DNA of 64,000 nucleotides from Mycolicibacterium setense (GCF_000805385.1 NZ_JTJW01000009.1:489334-553333), one strand, 5' to 3'; shown: positions 23,484 to 32,929, counted from the first letter of the stretch. Translations and numbers: made by a program. The notes: a model not told the origin generated them from the sequence alone.

Positions 23484-24674
23484 ATGACCGAACAAACTGC
23501 GCGGAACACCCGGGTGATCGTGATCGGCGGAGGTTACGCCGGGGTGCTGGCGGCCAATCGTCTGCAGGGGACTCCCGGAGTGGCTGTCATGCTGGTCAAT
23601 CCGCGGCCCGAGTTCGTCGAACGGATCCGGCTGCACCAGATGGCCGCCGGAAACCACAGCGCCACCGCTGCATACGACGAACTGCTGGGCGGCGGGGTAC
23701 GGCTGCTGGTCGACGGCGCCGAATACATCGACGCCGAGATCCGTCAGGTGCAGCTGACCTCCGGCGAGGTGCTCGATTACGACTACCTGGTCTACGCCGT
23801 CGGCAGCACTGCCGGCGTGCCCGCCTCGGTACCGGGCGCTGCCGAATTCGCTTACCCGCTTTCAGAATTCGAGCACGCTCAACGCCTGCACGCCCGTCTG
23901 CAGGACGTCCCGATGTCAGCGCCCGTGGTCGTCGTCGGCGGCGGCCTCACCGGGATCGAGGCCGCGGGCGAGTTCGCCGAAGCGGGCCGCTCGGTCACCC
24001 TGGTCACCGATGTGGTCGGCGCGTCCCTGGGCGCCGGTGCCCGGCGCTCGATCGTCAAGGCGCTCACCAAGCTCGGCGTCTCGATCGTCGACGGGCCCGA
24101 GATCCTGGTGACCGGGGTCGAAGCCGACGCCATCACCCTGGCCGACGGCAACCGCCTGCCCAGTGCGGTAACCGTCTGGACCACCGGGTTCGGGGTTCCC
24201 GGGCTGGCCGCGGCCAGCGGGCTGCGCACCGACGAGCTGGGACGGTTGCTCACCGATGAAACCCTCACCAGCATCGACGACGCGTGCATCGTCGCCGCCG
24301 GCGACGCGGCCTCACCGTCGGGGATTCCGCTGCGGATGAGCTGCCAGTCGGCAGGCCCGATGGGAGTCCAGGCCGCCAACACCGTGCTGGCGCGCATCGC
24401 CGGCGCCGAACCCAAGGTCATCAACCAGGCCTTCGCCGGACAGTGCGTCAGCGTCGGGCGGACCTACGGAACCGTGCAGCTGTGCCACTCCGACGACAGC
24501 CCGCGCCGCGTCTTCATCGGCGGGCGTACGGCCGCCTACTTCAAGGAGCAGGTGTGCCGCGCGACCTTGACGTTCCTGCGCAAGGAGGGCGTCAAGCCGG
24601 GGTCCTACTTCTGGTTCAAGGGTGACAACCGCGCCCGTCAACTCGCCGAAGCAAGCAAGGAAAGCTTGGTCTGA
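23484..24674 (+). CDS. FAD-dependent pyridine nucleotide oxidoreductase (NDH-2-like), ECF41 partner
   Basis: The 396-residue protein has an N-terminal FAD motif VIVIGGGYAGVLAANRL, a second dinucleotide fold VVVVGGGLTGIEAAGEFAE (about residue 150) and the flavin motif IVAAGDAAS. No C-terminal membrane-anchor helix typical of true type II NADH dehydrogenases is evident. AGGAG precedes the ATG. The stop is 1 nt before the sigma factor gene, so the two are co-transcribed. ECF41 sigma factors are usually linked to an oxidoreductase, a carboxymuconolactone decarboxylase or an epimerase gene; here it is the oxidoreductase. Confidence 0.9.
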   Translation: MTEQTARNTRVIVIGGGYAGVLAANRLQGTPGVAVMLVNPRPEFVERIRLHQMAAGNHSATAAYDELLGGGVRLLVDGAEYIDAEIRQVQLTSGEVLDYDYLVYAVGSTAGVPASVPGAAEFAYPLSEFEHAQRLHARLQDVPMSAPVVVVGGGLTGIEAAGEFAEAGRSVTLVTDVVGASLGAGARRSIVKALTKLGVSIVDGPEILVTGVEADAITLADGNRLPSAVTVWTTGFGVPGLAAASGLRTDELGRLLTDETLTSIDDACIVAAGDAASPSGIPLRMSCQSAGPMGVQAANTVLARIAGAEPKVINQAFAGQCVSVGRTYGTVQLCHSDDSPRRVFIGGRTAAYFKEQVCRATLTFLRKEGVKPGSYFWFKGDNRARQLAEASKESLV

Positions 24675-24675
24675 C

Positions 24676-25593
24676 ATGTCCAACCCCAGTGCAGGTAACT
24701 CGAACGAACACGCCGAACGATTCACGCTGCTGCGGCCGCTGTTGTTCACCATCGCGTACGAGATCCTCGGATCGGCAACGGAATCCGACGACGTGCTGCA
24801 GGAGAGTTACCTGCGCTGGGCCGAGGTCGACCTGGCGACCGTGACCGACACCAAGGCCTACCTGGCCAAGCTGGTCACCCGCCAGGCCCTCAATGCGCTG
24901 CGGGCCGAATCCCGGCGGCGTGAGGATTATGTGGGTCCGTGGCTGCCCGAACCTCTGCTGCTGGCCACCGACAATATCGGCGACCCGTCGGCTGATGTGG
25001 TTCTGGCCGAGTCGGTCTCGATGGCCATGCTGGTGGTGCTCGAGACGCTGACGCCCGATGAGCGCGCGGTGTTCGTGCTGCGCGAGGTGTTCGGGTTCAG
25101 TCACGACGAGATCGCTTCGGCGATCGACAAATCCGCGAGCGCGGTGCGTCAGATGGCGCACCGGGCCCGCAATCACGTGCAGTCCCGGCGTAAGCGTTTC
25201 GAGCCCGTCGACCCTGCCGAGTCCACCCGGATCACCGAGCGGTTCTTCGCGGCCGCAACCACCGGCGACGTGAACGTGCTGCTGGAACTGCTGGCACCTG
25301 ACGTGGTGTGGACCGCCGACAGCGACGGCAAGCGCAGCGCCGCCCGCAGGCCGGTGACGGGGGCCCAGTCGGTGGCCAAGCTCGTCATCGGGCTGATGCG
25401 GTTCACCGCCTCAGGCGGCCGCTTCGAGCCCACGACGTACAACAACGCCCCTGCGTTCAAGCTGTACCTCGACGACAGCTTCGAAGGTGTCATCACCGTC
25501 GAGGTCGTCGACGGCAAGATCACCCACTTCTACGCGATGCGCAATCCGGACAAGTTGACCGGCATCGACATCCCGCGGGTGATCAGCCGCTGA
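24676..25593 (+). CDS. ECF41-type RNA polymerase sigma factor with SnoaL-like C-terminal domain (SigJ-like)
   Basis: The 305-residue protein has sigma region 2 (LFTIAYEILGSATESDDVLQESYLRW), region 4 (LTPDERAVFVLREVFGFSHDEIASAIDKSASAVRQ) and a C-terminal SnoaL-like domain (about 185-300). The group-specific motifs WLPEP in the linker and NPDKL at the end are present, while the DGGGK motif reads DSDGK. In ECF41 factors the C-terminal domain acts as a built-in regulator in place of a separate anti-sigma factor, and no anti-sigma gene is present here. Confidence 0.92.
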   Translation: MSNPSAGNSNEHAERFTLLRPLLFTIAYEILGSATESDDVLQESYLRWAEVDLATVTDTKAYLAKLVTRQALNALRAESRRREDYVGPWLPEPLLLATDNIGDPSADVVLAESVSMAMLVVLETLTPDERAVFVLREVFGFSHDEIASAIDKSASAVRQMAHRARNHVQSRRKRFEPVDPAESTRITERFFAAATTGDVNVLLELLAPDVVWTADSDGKRSAARRPVTGAQSVAKLVIGLMRFTASGGRFEPTTYNNAPAFKLYLDDSFEGVITVEVVDGKITHFYAMRNPDKLTGIDIPRVISR

Positions 25594-25632
25594 CACTTCG
25601 CCAGCAGGCTCTGCGCGTCGTACTGTCACGGG

Positions 25633-27162
25633 GTGCCCGTCACCATCCGGAGCCTGCTGAAGCATTGGAATACCAGTACTGAGCTCATCGTCGGCGCCGA
25701 CGACGCGGAGTCGTCGATCGACCAGCCTGTTCTGTGGGTGCACAGCTCCGAATTGGCGGACCCGACACCGTTCCTCGATGCCGGCCACCTGCTGCTGACG
25801 GATGGCACCCAGTTCGCAGCTGGATCAGACGATCGGGACCGCTACGACTCATACGTCGCCCGACTTCGGCAGAACGGCATCGTTGGCCTGGGGTTCGGCA
25901 TCTCCGTGGTCCACCACAGCCTGCCGCCTGAGCTCGAGACGGCGTGCCGCCGGCACGGGCTGCCGTTGTTCCTGATCACCGACCTCACCCCGTTCCTGGC
26001 GTTCGCCCGGTATGTGGCCGACGAGCTGGCCCACGAGCAGAACGCCCGAATCCGGTGGTCTCTCGATGCACAACGAGCGATCGCGCGGGCCGCTATGCGA
26101 CCCGACGGCCTTTCGTCCATCTTGGCCGAACTGGAGAACCAGTTGCAGTGTTCGGCGCTGCTGTTCGATGCGGTGGGTGCACGCATCCGCTCTCCCAGCG
26201 ACCCGCCGATCACCGACCTGGACAACGAGATCCGTGAAGCGGTGCGGACCATTCTCGAGCGGGGTGTGCGGTCAGCGTCTCATGTGACGATCGGTGAGCG
26301 GGTGTACACCATCCAGACAATCGGCCACGGGAAGCGGCTCGATGGCGTGTTGGTTCTCGGCGGGCTCGAGTGGTCCGATCCGGCCGCCGCCGACTTGGTC
26401 AACAGCGTGATCGCGCTCGCCGGCCTGGCACTGTCGCAGAACCGGGCGCTCGAGAAGGCACACCACCATCTGCGGGCAGGTCTGTTCGAGCAATTGTTGA
26501 AGGGCGACCGGGCGCTCGCCACCCGTACCGCGAAGTCGGTATGGGGCGGACTGCCCACCGAACCATTGGCGGTGCTGGTCGCACAGAAGCCGGACCACAG
26601 CGACTTCCTCTTGGACGCACTCGACCATGAGACAGAGGAAAGCCGTGGACAGATCTTCTACACCCAGCGAGGCGATCGCATCATCGTGCTCACCCAGGTG
26701 GCGAAGTCGAACAATCTCATGAGGTTGCTTGTCCGCCATGCTATTCCGGTTGGAACGTCATCAGACGTCTCGTTTGAGACGCTGTCCCGCGGCGTTGCCG
26801 AGGCGGAACGTGCTCTGCGTCACGCGGTCGCGAGCGGCCAAGCCAGCGCGACCTTCGAAGAATTCCGCGACCGCGGCATACTGGGGCTACTGCAGCGCGA
26901 ACAGATGGGCACTGTCGCGCGCGGAATCCTGGGCGTACTGCACGCACACGACGTCGAAAAGGGCGCCGACTTGCTGACCACCGTGCGTGTCTGGGTGCAG
27001 AACGATTGCGCCTGGGATACCACGGCGCGCGAACTCGGCATCCATCGGCACACACTGCGGAATCGGATCCAGTTGTCGGGCCGACTGCTCGACCTCGACC
27101 TCGACCTGCTGCGTGATCGCCTCGAACTCTGGGCGGCGGTTCAGCTGATGACGGACGACTGA
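25633..27162 (+). CDS. PucR-family transcriptional regulator
   Basis: The 509-residue protein has an N-terminal PucR-like domain (residues about 5-125), a GGDEF-like central region (CdaR type, about 290-400) and a C-terminal HTH_30 segment (AWDTTARELGIHRHTLRNRIQLSGRLLDLDL). PucR proteins control purine, amino-acid and related nitrogen catabolism, usually as ligand-responsive activators. TACTGT lies 6 nt before the GTG start (leaderless). Its 3' end overlaps the ureohydrolase gene by 22 bp tail-to-tail. It is the obvious regulator of the operon 27141-31083. Confidence 0.9.
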   Translation: MPVTIRSLLKHWNTSTELIVGADDAESSIDQPVLWVHSSELADPTPFLDAGHLLLTDGTQFAAGSDDRDRYDSYVARLRQNGIVGLGFGISVVHHSLPPELETACRRHGLPLFLITDLTPFLAFARYVADELAHEQNARIRWSLDAQRAIARAAMRPDGLSSILAELENQLQCSALLFDAVGARIRSPSDPPITDLDNEIREAVRTILERGVRSASHVTIGERVYTIQTIGHGKRLDGVLVLGGLEWSDPAAADLVNSVIALAGLALSQNRALEKAHHHLRAGLFEQLLKGDRALATRTAKSVWGGLPTEPLAVLVAQKPDHSDFLLDALDHETEESRGQIFYTQRGDRIIVLTQVAKSNNLMRLLVRHAIPVGTSSDVSFETLSRGVAEAERALRHAVASGQASATFEEFRDRGILGLLQREQMGTVARGILGVLHAHDVEKGADLLTTVRVWVQNDCAWDTTARELGIHRHTLRNRIQLSGRLLDLDLDLLRDRLELWAAVQLMTDD

Positions 27163-28127
27163 CGGCCGTCGTCACGCCCCTTCCGAGAGTGCTGCGAGGC
27201 CATGATGCTGACGAACTCGTACGCCAGGTTGGCGGCGGCCACGGACGTAATGGCGGCGTGGTCGTATGCGGGCGATACCTCGACGATGTCGGCGGCCACG
27301 ATCGGCAGATCGCGAAGCCCTCGGATCACGCCGAGAAGCTCGCGGCTGGTCATGCCGCCGGCCTCTGGGGTGCCGGTGCCAGGTGCCATCGATGGGTCCA
27401 GGACGTCGATGTCCACCGAAATGTACAGCGGCGCATCGCCTACACGTTCGCGCACCCTCGAGAGCACACCGTCGATACTCAACGAGTCGATGTCGCGGCA
27501 GTGAACGATCGTGAACCCCAACCGTTCGTCGTCGAGGAAATCTGACTCGTCGTACAGGGAACCGCGAATGCCCACATGGGCTGAGCGATCCTTACGGATG
27601 AGCCCTTCCTCGGACGCGCGCCGGAACGGCGAGCCGTGGGTGACGGGCTCTCCGAAATAGGTATCCCACGTATCCAGGTGCGCATCGAAATGGACCAGCG
27701 CGACCGGACCGTGTAACGCGTGTGCTGCCCGCAGCGCCGGCAATGCGACAGTGTGGTCACCGCCGAGCGTAACCACAGGCCGTCCGCCGTCCATGAGACG
27801 CGTGAACCCGCTCTGCATACTGTCCAGAGCCTCGGCGATGCTGAACGGATTGGCGTCGATATCACCGGCATCCACGACCTGCGCCACGTTGAAGGGTGCG
27901 AGGCCGATCGCCGGGTTGTAGGGCCGCAACAGGCGGGACGCTTCGCGGATGGCCGACGGCCCGAAACGCGCGCCAGGACGGAATGTCACACCCGAGTCGA
28001 AAGGCACACCCACCACTGCGATGTCCCAGGTGTCGACGTCCTCGATGCGAGGCAGGCGTGCGAAGGTCGTCAGGCCCGCGTAACGCGGGGAACGCTGACC
28101 ATCGGTCTGGCCGATGATTGTGGTCAC
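27141..28127 (-). CDS. Ureohydrolase (agmatinase / guanidinoalkanoate hydrolase family)
   Basis: The 328-residue protein has the binuclear manganese motifs LGGDHTVALPAL, FDAHLDTWD and SVDIDVLDPSMAPGTGTPE, so it should hydrolyse a guanidino compound to urea and an amine. The substrate may be agmatine, 4-guanidinobutyrate or 3-guanidinopropionate. The N-terminal PFDSGVTFRPGARFGPSAIR fits agmatinase-type enzymes rather than arginase. GTG 28127 overlaps the amidohydrolase stop (GTGA) and AAAGGA precedes it, so it is translationally coupled as the last gene of a three-gene operon. Confidence 0.9.
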   Translation of the reverse strand: MTTIIGQTDGQRSPRYAGLTTFARLPRIEDVDTWDIAVVGVPFDSGVTFRPGARFGPSAIREASRLLRPYNPAIGLAPFNVAQVVDAGDIDANPFSIAEALDSMQSGFTRLMDGGRPVVTLGGDHTVALPALRAAHALHGPVALVHFDAHLDTWDTYFGEPVTHGSPFRRASEEGLIRKDRSAHVGIRGSLYDESDFLDDERLGFTIVHCRDIDSLSIDGVLSRVRERVGDAPLYISVDIDVLDPSMAPGTGTPEAGGMTSRELLGVIRGLRDLPIVAADIVEVSPAYDHAAITSVAAANLAYEFVSIMASQHSRKGRDDGRQSSVIS

Positions 28128-29779
28128 GCTGCATGTCCTTTCGTGATTGGGTTTTCGCGGTCGAATACTCGGCGCCCACCCACCCATGTCTGCTCGACCT
28201 CAATGTCGACGACATCATCGACCTCGGCGGTCAGCGGATCGGAGGCAAGTACGACGAAGTCGGCCAGCTTGCCCTCCTCCAGTGAACCGATGGCCTCTTC
28301 GCGATGAGCCGAGGCGGCTGCCGTAAAGGTATGGGCTCGTAACGCTTGAGCCACGGTGAGCCGCAGGGCTTCTGAACCTAGACGCTGTCCAGACAGGGTT
28401 CGGCGTTGAACCGCCGCGGCGACAGCTTCCAAAGGGTGCGGTGGGCACACCGGCGCATCCGAAGACAGCACCACCGGCGCGCCTGCATCCCGGATTTCAC
28501 CGAGCGGCGTCACACGCTGCGCACGGTCGCCGAGTACGCCGATCAACTCGTCGCCGTAGCGCAACAGATACTGCGGCTGCGTGATCGGCCACAGGCCCAG
28601 ATCACGACATTGCCGCACCTGGGCCTCCGTGGGTCCACCGAAGTGCTCGATCCGATGCCGCAGGCCGCTCAACGCGCCCGGCCGCGCCAGCCCATCGTGT
28701 GCGTCGAGCACCAACTGGATGGCGGCATCCCCCTGGGCGTGCGTCGCAGCCTGAAGGCCCAGTGCGGTCACGCGGGCGATCATCTCGGCGAGCTCCCCCT
28801 TCGGGTGGTAGAGGTAGCCAAAGTCATTGACGCTGCAGCAATATGGCTCGGAGAAACGAGCAGTGCCGGCTGTGAGCGCCCCGTCCGCATAGAGTTTGAC
28901 ACCAGCGATAGCCAGTTGGTCGTCGCCGAACCGTCCGCAGAGGCCGAGTGCCTCCAGCGAATCGATCAGGCTTGAGATGACGAGCATTTCGGCACGCATC
29001 GTCAATGTGCCGGCCTGTTTCGCGCGCAGATAAGCGCTGAGTTCGCGCGAGGTCACTTGAGCATCCACGATCGTCGTGATTCCTCGGGCATGCATCTGCA
29101 CCTGTGCCGCGCGCAGTTGCTCGTCGAGTGCCATCGGCTCGTCAGGTAGGTGAAAGTTGGGGCCATTGTTCGTGATCTTCACGCCATACCGGCCGGTGAG
29201 CCAGTCGGCAGCCGAATCCCATACAGTGCCGTCGGGCGTTCCGTCGGCCTCACGGCCGAAGTGTCCGCCCGCCGGATCGGCGGTATCGGCGGTCACGCCC
29301 ATCGCTTCCAAGGTCCAACTGTTGACCATGGCGCCGTGTCCGCTCGAATGGAACACCAGAACTTCGCGATCTTGAGCGACACGATCGAGATCGTGCCGGG
29401 TGAGCAGGCGCCGTTCGGTCACGTTGCCGTGATGAAAGCCTTTGCCCCGCACGGGTCCCGATCCGGTACGCGCCCTGGCGGTAAGCGACGCGACAACGTT
29501 ATCGATCGCCGGGGCCGCCTCCCACCCGCAGTCGACCCACGAATCGAATTGCCCATACATCAGCGGGTGGCAGTGGGCATCCACGAAACCCGGAAGCACT
29601 GTGCCGCCCACAATGTCGACGACCTCGAACCGGCCGACGGCACGGGACCGGCAGTCAGCCTCCGTGCCGACGGAAACGATGCGCTCACCGCGCAAGAGCA
29701 TCGAGGACACTGCCTCCCCGCCGGCGTGAGGGCGGATCGCACCGCCGACGATCAGTACTTCGTCCAGATCGGTTGTCAT
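28124..29779 (-). CDS. Amidohydrolase family 3 (YtcJ-like)
   Basis: The 551-residue protein has the N-terminal metal motif GFVDAHCHPLMYG, a carboxylysine-region strand, HGNVTERR, the His motifs THAQGDAAIQ and RIEHFGG, the catalytic Asp in LSSDAPVCPPHP, and a C-terminal beta-sandwich return (EEGKLADFVVLASDP). Family 3 amidohydrolases cleave exocyclic amide or related bonds. The start ATG overlaps the upstream transporter stop (ATGA). Placed between a transporter and a ureohydrolase, it may act on an acylated or cyclic guanidino substrate before or after urea release. That role is inference. Confidence 0.88.
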   Translation of the reverse strand: MTTDLDEVLIVGGAIRPHAGGEAVSSMLLRGERIVSVGTEADCRSRAVGRFEVVDIVGGTVLPGFVDAHCHPLMYGQFDSWVDCGWEAAPAIDNVVASLTARARTGSGPVRGKGFHHGNVTERRLLTRHDLDRVAQDREVLVFHSSGHGAMVNSWTLEAMGVTADTADPAGGHFGREADGTPDGTVWDSAADWLTGRYGVKITNNGPNFHLPDEPMALDEQLRAAQVQMHARGITTIVDAQVTSRELSAYLRAKQAGTLTMRAEMLVISSLIDSLEALGLCGRFGDDQLAIAGVKLYADGALTAGTARFSEPYCCSVNDFGYLYHPKGELAEMIARVTALGLQAATHAQGDAAIQLVLDAHDGLARPGALSGLRHRIEHFGGPTEAQVRQCRDLGLWPITQPQYLLRYGDELIGVLGDRAQRVTPLGEIRDAGAPVVLSSDAPVCPPHPLEAVAAAVQRRTLSGQRLGSEALRLTVAQALRAHTFTAAASAHREEAIGSLEEGKLADFVVLASDPLTAEVDDVVDIEVEQTWVGGRRVFDRENPITKGHAA

Positions 29780-31083
29780 TTGACAGCTTCCTCCAGTGGT
29801 TCGACGTCGGCGGTGAGCTGACGAGTCGCCAACACGCAGCCGGCAGCACCGATGCAGAGCACCGCCAGGTAGGCGAAAATGAGCCCCGGTGAGCCGCTTG
29901 ACATTCCGAGCAGGGTGGGCAGCACGATCGGGGTCAGCGCGCCGGCGGTCAACGCGGCGCCCTGATAGGCCAGCGACGTTCCGGTGTAACGGACACGCAC
30001 AGGGAAGATGCCGGCGAGCACCGCCGCGATCGGCCCGTAGTTGAAGCCGGTGAACAGAGCGGTGACCACGAGCATGAAGGTGATCACCAGGAATGATCCG
30101 GTGTGCGCCAGAAGGTATAGCGGCACACTGATCACCGCGATGCCGATAAGGCCGACGACCACCACGTAGCGCGGTTGCCATTTATCGCCGAGCCAGCCCG
30201 CGAACGGTACGAACAGCATCTCGAACAAGCCGCCGATGATGAGGGCGTTGAGCAACAACTCGACGGGAACGCCGGCCTCTTCCGATGCATAGGAGAGAAA
30301 GAACGACGAGGTCACGTAGTACCCGCCGGTGGCGACGAGCATGGCTCCGATACCAATGAGCAGCGGACGCGGCGCCCGGAACACTTCCCGCACCGGTGCA
30401 GCGGACAGTTGCGCAGCGTCGCGGGCACGGGCGAACTCCGGGGATTCGCCGACCACCAAGCGGACGATGAGTCCGACAACGACGAGCACCGCAGACCCCA
30501 AGAAAGGTATCCGCCAAGATCCCGCCGCGAGGCCTCCGCCGATGTGTTCCGAAACGGCGAACACCGCAGCGGACAACGTTGCCCCGACCGATGAGCCGAG
30601 TTGAGCGAATGACCCGAAGAACGCACGTCGATCAGCGGGCGCATGTTCGATCGCCAGCAACGCCGCGCCACCCCATTCACCGCCCATCGCCACGCCCTGA
30701 AAAAGACGCAGAATGATCAGCAGCAGCGGCGCGATCGGGCCGACCGACTCATACGAGGGCAGCAGGCCGATCCCCACTGTTCCCATCCCCATCAGCAGCA
30801 GCGTGGCGATCAGGACCGGTTTGCGACCGTAACGGTCACCGAGGTGGCCGAAGATCAACGCGCCGATCGGCCGGCCCAGGTAGCCGAAAGACGTTGTGCC
30901 GAAAGCGACGATGGTGCCGAGGACCGGGTCCATGTCGGGCGGGAAGAAGACCTCACGAAAGACCAGTGCAGCGGCGGTCGCATAGATGAAGAAGTCGTAC
31001 CACTCGATGCTGGTTCCAGCGAGCGCGGCGAGCGCCGCCCGGCGTGGCCGAGCCGCTGGGACAGACTCTTTCGTCACAGGCAA
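29776..31083 (-). CDS. MFS transporter, metabolite:H+ symporter (MHS) family
   Basis: The 435-residue protein has about 12 membrane helices. The MHS signatures are clear: ALAGTSIEWYDFFIYATAAALVF at the start, the loop GHLGDRYGRKPVL and RLFQGVAMGGEWGGAALL. Relatives import dicarboxylates, betaines, shikimate or similar charged metabolites. It is the first gene of the operon with the amidohydrolase and ureohydrolase, so it probably imports their substrate. Confidence 0.92.
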   Translation of the reverse strand: MPVTKESVPAARPRRAALAALAGTSIEWYDFFIYATAAALVFREVFFPPDMDPVLGTIVAFGTTSFGYLGRPIGALIFGHLGDRYGRKPVLIATLLLMGMGTVGIGLLPSYESVGPIAPLLLIILRLFQGVAMGGEWGGAALLAIEHAPADRRAFFGSFAQLGSSVGATLSAAVFAVSEHIGGGLAAGSWRIPFLGSAVLVVVGLIVRLVVGESPEFARARDAAQLSAAPVREVFRAPRPLLIGIGAMLVATGGYYVTSSFFLSYASEEAGVPVELLLNALIIGGLFEMLFVPFAGWLGDKWQPRYVVVVGLIGIAVISVPLYLLAHTGSFLVITFMLVVTALFTGFNYGPIAAVLAGIFPVRVRYTGTSLAYQGAALTAGALTPIVLPTLLGMSSGSPGLIFAYLAVLCIGAAGCVLATRQLTADVEPLEEAVK

Positions 31084-31151
31084 TTCCTTACTAATGAAGG
31101 CTGTCGGAACTCACGACGCCGCCGGGTGTGTTCCGCATCACGCTAAAAGCC

Positions 31152-31181
31152 GACGAATACGCGCACAACCCGACATTCGTC
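31152..31181. promoter_or_regulatory. Inverted repeat in the divergent region of the MHS operon
   Basis: GACGAAT (31152-31158) and ATTCGTC (31175-31181) are exact reverse complements separated by 16 bp, 69 bp upstream of the transporter start. It is a possible binding site for the PucR-type regulator. The 185-bp region also has to hold the pabB promoter. Confidence 0.35.
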
Positions 31182-31268
31182 TACTTTCAGACCAGCAGAT
31201 AGACAATTGGCCAGCGGATCGGCGCGACGCGCTTTGTGTCTGCTCGCGGGAGGAAGCAAGCTAGCTCC

Positions 31269-32513
31269 ATGCGGATCGAGCGGCTCGGCGCTCTGGGGGA
31301 TGCCCCGGCGGTGCTGCGCGGTGTCGCCGCGGCGGCCCGGACTGCGGGCCTCGCGCCGCCGGCCGCAGTGATCGGCGAATGGTTCGGCTCGCGCGCAATC
31401 ATCGCGCCCTCGGTTTCCATTACTCCAGTGCCATACGAAGCGGCGTTCGAGGTACCGCAAGACGATTCGGGCCCGCCCGGCAGCGTGGGTGGCGGATGGT
31501 TCGGCTACCTCTGTTACCCGGATCCAGGTGCCGACAGCGCACCGCCCCGCATCCCGGTGGCGGCCGGCGGTTGGTCGGACTGTGTGCTGCGCCAGGACGA
31601 CGGCGGGCTCTGGTGGTTCGAAAGCCTCAGTGGCGCAGCGCTTCCCACCTGGCTCCGAGAGTTGGAGCCCATTGAGCCGCGCGCCTGCACCCTTACCTGG
31701 GTGGCCCCCGATCGCGACGATCACCGTCGCGGCGTGCTGGCCTGCCTGGAGGCCATCGCGGCGGGCGAGGTGTACCAGGCCTGCGTGTGCACCAGGTTCA
31801 CCGGCCACATCGACGGCGAGCCGATCGATTTCTTCACCGAAGCGGTGGCCCGGACCGCACCGTCGCGGGCCGCGTACGTCGCCGGGGACTGGGGCGCGGT
31901 GGCCTCGCTGTCCCCCGAGCTGTTCCTGCGCCGTGCGGGCTCCGCAGTTGTCTCCAGCCCGATCAAGGGCACGCTGCCCCGCACTGCCGATCCGGCCGAT
32001 CTACTTTCCTCGGTCAAGGATGTCGCCGAGAACATCATGATCGTCGACCTGGTCCGCAACGACCTGGGGCGGGTGGCGACCACGGGCAGCGTGACGGTGC
32101 CCGAACTGCTCGCGGTGCATCCGGCGCCCGGTGTCTGGCATCTGGTCTCGACCGTCACCGCCGACGTGCCCACGGATGTGCCGATGAGCGCACTGCTGGA
32201 GGCCACCTTCCCGCCGGCCTCGGTGACCGGCACACCGAAGCAACGGGCCCGCCGGCTGCTGCAGCAATGGGAACCGGCGCAGCGCGGAGTCTATTGTGGC
32301 ACAGTAGGTTTGGCCTCACCCGTGGCGGGGTGCGAGCTCAACGTGGCGATCCGCACCGTGGAGTTCGGCGCCGATGGCTCGGCGGTGCTCGGCGTGGGCG
32401 GGGGCATCACGGCCGATTCCGACGTCGACGCGGAATGGGAAGAATGCCTGCACAAGTCAGCGTCGATCGTCGAGTTGTCCGGTCAGAGACAGCAGCTGTC
32501 GTCAGGGGGCTGA
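31269..32513 (+). CDS. pabB: Aminodeoxychorismate synthase component I / chorismate-binding enzyme
   Basis: PabB converts chorismate to 4-amino-4-deoxychorismate for folate. The 414-residue protein has the chorismate-binding core with SPIKGTLPR, DLVRNDLGR, PPASVTGTPK and the C-terminal GVGGGITADSD. The segment usually reading YQVNLTRRF is YQACVCTRF here, with two extra Cys. ATG 31269 (MRIERLG) is taken as start; the preceding frame is open but lacks homology. GGGAGGA lies rather far (about 15 nt) upstream. Position matches Rv1005c. Confidence 0.92.
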   Translation: MRIERLGALGDAPAVLRGVAAAARTAGLAPPAAVIGEWFGSRAIIAPSVSITPVPYEAAFEVPQDDSGPPGSVGGGWFGYLCYPDPGADSAPPRIPVAAGGWSDCVLRQDDGGLWWFESLSGAALPTWLRELEPIEPRACTLTWVAPDRDDHRRGVLACLEAIAAGEVYQACVCTRFTGHIDGEPIDFFTEAVARTAPSRAAYVAGDWGAVASLSPELFLRRAGSAVVSSPIKGTLPRTADPADLLSSVKDVAENIMIVDLVRNDLGRVATTGSVTVPELLAVHPAPGVWHLVSTVTADVPTDVPMSALLEATFPPASVTGTPKQRARRLLQQWEPAQRGVYCGTVGLASPVAGCELNVAIRTVEFGADGSAVLGVGGGITADSDVDAEWEECLHKSASIVELSGQRQQLSSGG

Positions 32514-32867
32514 GTCGGGCAGGAGAGCCGATCCCCACATCGCGACCCGCGCGTTGAACGCGCCCGTGTCCGGGGACTCGGGATGCCAGGCGGAGATATC
32601 GACGGCGACGGGCACGAAGCTGTTGCCTTCATAGATGGGCACAGCCGAGTACGCCTGAACCTTCCCCTCTCGGATGAGGGAAGCGACGATGTTGAGATCG
32701 ACATCCGCCTTCGCCGCCGCCGAGCCGACCGGGCAGTACACCACGTTCTGAACGTGATCATGCCCGCCGAATTCGGCCGGCATGAGGAACATCCGCTCCA
32801 ATTGTCCCTGCGCACAAAGCTGCTCGGCCTTTTCCGTGGAATCGACCATCGAGAAATCCGGACCCAT
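32502..32867 (-). CDS. Unidentified small protein
   Basis: The 121-residue protein (MGPDFSMVDSTEKAEQL...) overlaps the pabB end by 12 bp tail-to-tail. It contains LMPAEFGG, QNVVYCPVGSAAAKADVD, and SAVPIYEGNSFVPVAVDISA. No signal peptide or membrane segment is seen. I do not recognise the family. The overall look (compact, single domain, LMPAEFGG plus a later FVPV strand) resembles proteins scattered in actinobacteria without a defined role. Confidence 0.65.
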   Translation of the reverse strand: MGPDFSMVDSTEKAEQLCAQGQLERMFLMPAEFGGHDHVQNVVYCPVGSAAAKADVDLNIVASLIREGKVQAYSAVPIYEGNSFVPVAVDISAWHPESPDTGAFNARVAMWGSALLPDSAP

Positions 32868-32929
32868 GTCGCCACCCTAACCGCAGCATCGGAGCGTCAG
32901 ACGCACCAATCTGCGACCGCCAACGGGCT

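Noticed and set aside
31084..31268. Possible guanidine riboswitch before the MHS/ureohydrolase operon
   Set aside because: No conserved guanidine-I, -II or -III motif could be recognised; only short inverted repeats are present.
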